This document shows, piece after piece, positions 60,788 to 64,000 of a DNA stretch of 64,000 nucleotides. The DNA lies in contig JACQFE010000002.1 of NCBI GenBank assembly GCA_016200265.1, forward strand, positions 49,871-113,870, in the 5' to 3' direction. The stretch comes from Planctomycetota bacterium. GTDB taxonomy: Bacteria; Planctomycetota; Phycisphaerae; UBA1845. The position numbers were made by a program, and so were the translations under genes. The stretch's first letter is position 1. The number at the start of each line of letters is the position of its first letter. The notes beneath the pieces are model-generated. The model searched no databases. It saw nothing but the letters and a program-made list of their open reading frames with translations, and was not told the origin of the DNA.

Positions 60788-62197
60788 CTAAATACTGTAC
60801 GCGTCGCCTGATCTCGCAATGCCGAGTATCGCCCTGCGCGGTGTCGAAAGTCGAATGCGGAAAATGCTTCCACTCTGACCGTCGCTTTCGATCTCCACAG
60901 TTCCACCATTTGCTTCAAGCGACCAACGTGCAATGGATAGGCCGAGTCCGACGCCGCCCATCTCCCTCGAGCGTGATTTGTCCACTCGATAGAAGCGTTC
61001 AAAGATGCGATCGTGTTCTTCACGTGGGATGCCCGGCCCATTGTCCGCGACTTCGACGACGATTTCGTTGTCTTTGAATCGCCGACACGCGATGCTGATC
61101 ATTCCACCAACCTGCGTGTACTTGATCGCATTGTCGAGAAGATTCACAACGGCTTGCCGAATGGTGAGTCGGTTCACGTTGGCAATAGCGCCCTCATTCG
61201 CGGTGACGCTGAGTGTCTGCGATCGCTCCTCCGCCAGAGGACGCAGATATTCTGCAACTTCAGTGATGATCGCGGCAAGGTCCACCGTTTCTACGGTCAG
61301 CACGTCGGTCCCGGAATCGGCGCGTGTAAGGGTGAGCAGGCTCTCCACGAGATGTGTCAATCGGTCAGTCTCTTCCAGCATGCTGCCGATGGCTTCGCGA
61401 TAGGCGGACAAATCTTTGGAATCGCGCAAGGCGACTTCGCCGACGCTGCGCATGGCCGTAAGCGGCGTGCGCAATTCGTGCGAGGCGTCGGCCGTAAATC
61501 GGCGAAGCCGTGCAAAGGAATTCTCCAACCGGGCCAACATCGTGTTGAACACGCCCGCTAGACGGCCAAACTCGTCCGAAGGATTGGCGACTGGCAGCCG
61601 TTCACCAAGACGCTCAGCCGTAATCTGCTCGACCCTTCGGGCCATCACGCCGACCGGCGCAAGCATCCGATCGGCGAGTACAAGACCGCCAAAGAAGGCA
61701 AGCAAGAGCGCGACGGGGTACGCAAACAAGAGCGTACGGCGCAAGCTTCGAATCGCCTGTTCAATGGCCGATGCGTCGCGCGCAACAGCAATCTGATACG
61801 TTTGTTCCCCGACTTCGATTGTCGAGTGTTGAATACGAAAAGCATGACCGTTCGCGTCCCTGCATTCAAAGGCAAGGGCTGAAGATTCGCTTGCAATAAT
61901 CGCGGATGGAGGAAGGGCACGCCAAAGCGTCGTTTCGTGAACTGTTTCCTGTCCCTTGGAAACGCGGAAACGAGCCACGGCTCCATGTTCTTCAAGCTCG
62001 TCTAGTTCGTCAGGATTGTCCTCGATCACGCTTTGGACTGTGGCAAGGTCTGATGCCAGTTGCTGGTCGAGCTCCATGACTAGCCGATCTTGTGTGAACC
62101 AAGACGTTGCTGCCGCGAAGACAAGCAAGAGTGCGCCGAGTGCCCCGGTGTACCAGAACGTGAGTCGAAGGCGAACGCTTCGCAATCGGTCGATCAT
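60788..62197 (-). CDS. Sensor histidine kinase, CusS-like
   Basis: The 469-residue protein has two membrane helices (about 12-32 and 155-180) around a periplasmic sensor of about 120 residues, a HAMP domain (MLAPVGVMARRVEQITAERL), HisKA with ASHELRTPLTAMRSVGEVAL, and a HATPase with NLLDNAIKYT, DNGPGIPRE and GVGLGLSIA. CusS-type kinases respond to envelope or metal stress. It overlaps the response regulator by four bases (ATGA), and the pair stands at the upstream end of the efflux block. Confidence 0.93.
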   Translation of the reverse strand: MIDRLRSVRLRLTFWYTGALGALLLVFAAATSWFTQDRLVMELDQQLASDLATVQSVIEDNPDELDELEEHGAVARFRVSKGQETVHETTLWRALPPSAIIASESSALAFECRDANGHAFRIQHSTIEVGEQTYQIAVARDASAIEQAIRSLRRTLLFAYPVALLLAFFGGLVLADRMLAPVGVMARRVEQITAERLGERLPVANPSDEFGRLAGVFNTMLARLENSFARLRRFTADASHELRTPLTAMRSVGEVALRDSKDLSAYREAIGSMLEETDRLTHLVESLLTLTRADSGTDVLTVETVDLAAIITEVAEYLRPLAEERSQTLSVTANEGAIANVNRLTIRQAVVNLLDNAIKYTQVGGMISIACRRFKDNEIVVEVADNGPGIPREEHDRIFERFYRVDKSRSREMGGVGLGLSIARWSLEANGGTVEIESDGQSGSIFRIRLSTPRRAILGIARSGDAYSI

Positions 62198-62877
62198 GTG
62201 TCGGTCTCCGAAATGCAGAAACCCACTCCCCGAATCGTCTTTAACAGGTGGCGGGCAAACGGCTCATCGATCCGTTTTCGGAGCCGGGCCACGTGGACGT
62301 CGATGAGATTGTCGACCGTAGTGTCTCGGCCTGGCTGTTGCCAGACATCTCGCGCCAGCATCTCGCGAGAAACAACGCTTCCGGAGTGCCGCAGAAAGTA
62401 TTCAAGCAACTCGAACTCTTTGGCTGTGAGCAAGACTGATTGACCACCCCTTTGGACCTTGCGCGCAAGTAGGTTCATCTCTAAATCCGCCACTTTGAGG
62501 TCGACAATGTGGTCGTTTCGACCTCGCCGCAGCAACGCACGCATGCGGGCGAGCAATTCGGGAAATGCAAATGGCTTGACGAGATAGTCGTCCGCGCCTC
62601 CGTCGAGCCCAAGCACGCGATCCTCGATGGCGTCACGCGCAGTCAGGACCAGCACGGGCGTTTGCGATCCTCGCTTGCGGATGGCCGCAAGAATCTCAAG
62701 GCCGCTCCGTCCCGGCAGCATGAGATCAAGCACGATGAAATCGAACGCTTGCTCGTTGGCGAGAATGAATCCTTCGTCGCCGGTCGCAGCCACGGCAACG
62801 TCATAGTGTTCGCCGGTAAGGCCCTCCATCAGGGCCTTCGCAACTTTTTTTTCGTCTTCTACGACCAGAACGCGCAT
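62194..62877 (-). CDS. OmpR/CusR-like response regulator
   Basis: The 227-residue protein has a receiver domain (about 1-115, VEDEKKVAKAL, Asp51 in FIVLDLMLPGRSG, VKPFAFPELLARM) and a winged-helix DNA-binding domain (about 130-225, VLLTAKEFELLEYFLRHSG, DVHVARLRKRID). It would switch on genes after phosphorylation by the adjacent kinase. Likely targets are the efflux and PepSY genes in this block, although no operator was identified. Confidence 0.95.
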   Translation of the reverse strand: MRVLVVEDEKKVAKALMEGLTGEHYDVAVAATGDEGFILANEQAFDFIVLDLMLPGRSGLEILAAIRKRGSQTPVLVLTARDAIEDRVLGLDGGADDYLVKPFAFPELLARMRALLRRGRNDHIVDLKVADLEMNLLARKVQRGGQSVLLTAKEFELLEYFLRHSGSVVSREMLARDVWQQPGRDTTVDNLIDVHVARLRKRIDEPFARHLLKTIRGVGFCISETDT

Positions 62878-63032
62878 TTTCGTCTCCGGACAACAGCGTA
62901 CCGCGAAGTCGCTGCGCTGTGGACAATCTGTTTTCTGACAAATGATTCAGAATTGACCCTTCCTTGCCGGTGGGAGCATACTACGCCAAGCTGGTCAGCG
63001 GCCGTAACGACCCAAATTGGGAGGCAATTCAA

Positions 63033-63473
63033 ATGAAGTGGGTGACTCGTTCACATATGCATGTAGACCGCGTGGCCTGTCCGTGGCTGATCAAGCGGTT
63101 CGTCGATTCGCAGGCGGAGTTTATCTTCGTTCCCAAGAACCGCGTGATGGAAGTAGCAAAGGAACAAGGCGCGATTCCATTCGACGTGCCGGATGTGGAA
63201 TTGGGTCATCATGGCGACGGATGTTCATTCGACGCGATCATCAAAAAGTATGAACTCAAGGATCCAGCCTTGCTGCGGCTCGCCAAGATCGTCAACGCGG
63301 CGGACACCGACCGTCTCGACGCAGATCCAATCGCATCCGGCTTGGAAGCGATTGCAAGCGGTTTCAGCATTCGGTTCCCGGATGATCACGAAAACCTTGT
63401 CCGCCAATTTGAAGTCTATGACGTACTCTATGCGTGGTGTCGATTTAGAACGGCAACTGGAGGATTGAAATAG
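63033..63473 (+). CDS. chrB: ChrB C-terminal-domain protein (chromate resistance type)
   Basis: ATG at 63033 follows GGGAGG by nine bases and gives 146 residues. The product covers the ChrB C-terminal domain: WVTRSHMHVDRVACPWLIKR, FVPKNRVMEVAKEQGAIPFD, LGHHGDGCSFDAI and ADTDRLDADPIASGLEAI. Full ChrB proteins also have an N-terminal regulatory part, which is missing. The chromate pump ChrA is not in the window, so its role here may be general metal-linked redox rather than chromate resistance. It is divergent from the response regulator. Confidence 0.85.
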   Translation: MKWVTRSHMHVDRVACPWLIKRFVDSQAEFIFVPKNRVMEVAKEQGAIPFDVPDVELGHHGDGCSFDAIIKKYELKDPALLRLAKIVNAADTDRLDADPIASGLEAIASGFSIRFPDDHENLVRQFEVYDVLYAWCRFRTATGGLK

Positions 63474-63666
63474 GCTGTATGTTGAATTGGTCAGAGTTGA
63501 AACCGCAAGTTTTTGCATGGCATGGGAGGGCTATCCGCTTCGATTTTTTCATTCGGCTTTGGCATCGCTAACCTGCATTTCTCACCAAGGGGATAGATAA
63601 CGGTTGCGTTTCGTGGAATAAGGTGTTTGTTCAGAGCAACTTGAGCCATGCAAGGAGGCAGCCTTT

Positions 63667-63800
63667 ATGGCGACGGAGTGCAACCAGAACTCGTTTGCTT
63701 TTTACCCCTGGGGCGTCGGCAGGTCATGGGCCGATTTGACGGAGGGAGCATCACTTCTGACGGCGGGGCGCTGCTGTTGTGAGAGACCGAGCGAGCCACC
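63667..63800 (+). pseudogene. IS1380-like transposase, N-terminal fragment
   Basis: The frame starts at ATG 63667 with a strong GGAGG upstream. Read with one frameshift it gives SFAFYP/LGRRQVMGRFDGGSITSDGGALLL, the N-terminal pattern of IS1380-family transposases, and then TGA at 63780-63782 followed by ETERATG. Bases 63572-63586 (CCTGCATTTCTCACC) may be the left end of the element. The rest of the gene is absent. Confidence 0.65.
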
Positions 63801-64000
63801 GGTATGTCACGAGGCAGAAAGTGGGGTTGGCGAGGAGGAGTTCGAGCCACTGGACCAGCGCGGCGGTGAGTACGGCGTTGATGGCATCACCTTCCAATCC
63901 GTACGGGAAGCAGCGGTCCATCCGATGATCGCTCTTCAAGTGTCCGATTTTCGGCTCGATCGCGCTGCGGCGCCGTCTGCGTTTTCGCTCGGCACATGAA
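63751..64000 (-). pseudogene. IS5-type transposase, C-terminal fragment (runs off right edge)
   Basis: On the minus strand the open frame reads SAIEPKIGHLKSDHRMDRCF and GLEGDAINAVLTAALVQWLE, the C-terminal DDE-type end of IS5-family transposases, including the last catalytic Glu. It overlaps the IS1380-like fragment in opposite orientation, so the two remnants are nested or abutting. The frame continues beyond 64000 and the element's state cannot be judged. Confidence 0.65.

Overview
The window looks like a piece of a Planctomycetota chromosome, most likely class Phycisphaerae or a close relative. The signs are several zinc-ribbon/membrane proteins of the form CxxCxYxLxGxxxxRCPECG, an unusually large set of prepilin-like proteins, an IPTL-CTERM secreted Cys-rich protein, eukaryote-like Ser/Thr kinase and ESCRT-III-like genes, and several families of short interspersed repeats. 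No rRNA, tRNA or CRISPR array was found. The assignment rests on gene content read by eye, not on a search.

Layout. 1-12.6 kb: housekeeping and salvage genes (partial zinc-ribbon protein, thymidine kinase, GAF-PP2C phosphatase, MgtE, S66 peptidase, DUF486 protein, BtpA, solitary GroES-like protein, GH20 hexosaminidase with an SSS symporter, Amidase_2 lipoprotein, FlgM-like protein, TIM-barrel isomerase). 12.6-29.1 kb: one long minus-strand block. In transcription order it holds histidine kinase, response regulator, HD-GYP, degenerate GGDEF, STAS, PilB (with c-di-GMP-type MshEN motifs), PilC, PilM, PilN, PilO, PilP-like, two GspG-like pilins, then GspH-, GspJ-, GspI- and PilX-like proteins. 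No secretin, PilT or prepilin peptidase is present. 29.5-36.0 kb: a second minus-strand run of five very large prepilin-like proteins. 36.3-38.4 kb: a membrane protein and the IPTL-CTERM protein.

38.7-43.9 kb (plus strand) is the most interesting part: a zinc-ribbon Ser/Thr kinase, a zinc-ribbon membrane protein, a putative winged-helix plus ESCRT-III-like fusion, a second ESCRT-III-like protein, a PspC protein, a HicB-like protein, a 40-residue membrane peptide and a third, CHMP-like protein. I infer a membrane-remodelling or envelope-stress locus.

43.9-49.3 kb is accessory: a VapBC-like pair, a zinc-ribbon protein, REP-like hairpins, a tryptophanase-family pseudogene, gcvPB, another zinc-ribbon protein and a truncated cupin. 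49.3-62.9 kb is an envelope efflux block: TolC, adaptor, RND pump, PepSY proteins, beta-propeller protein, orphan MacB-type permease and outer-membrane protein, with a CusRS-like two-component system at its upstream end. 63.0-64.0 kb holds a ChrB-domain protein and remnants of two different insertion sequences.

Across the window, arrays of short words (GGCAACG, CCAATTG, GATCTTC, CTCTTCGCCATTCG and others), G-rich hairpins and GTCATGCTGAGC-type elements fill intergenic spaces. They also run into the translated leader peptides of several prepilins.
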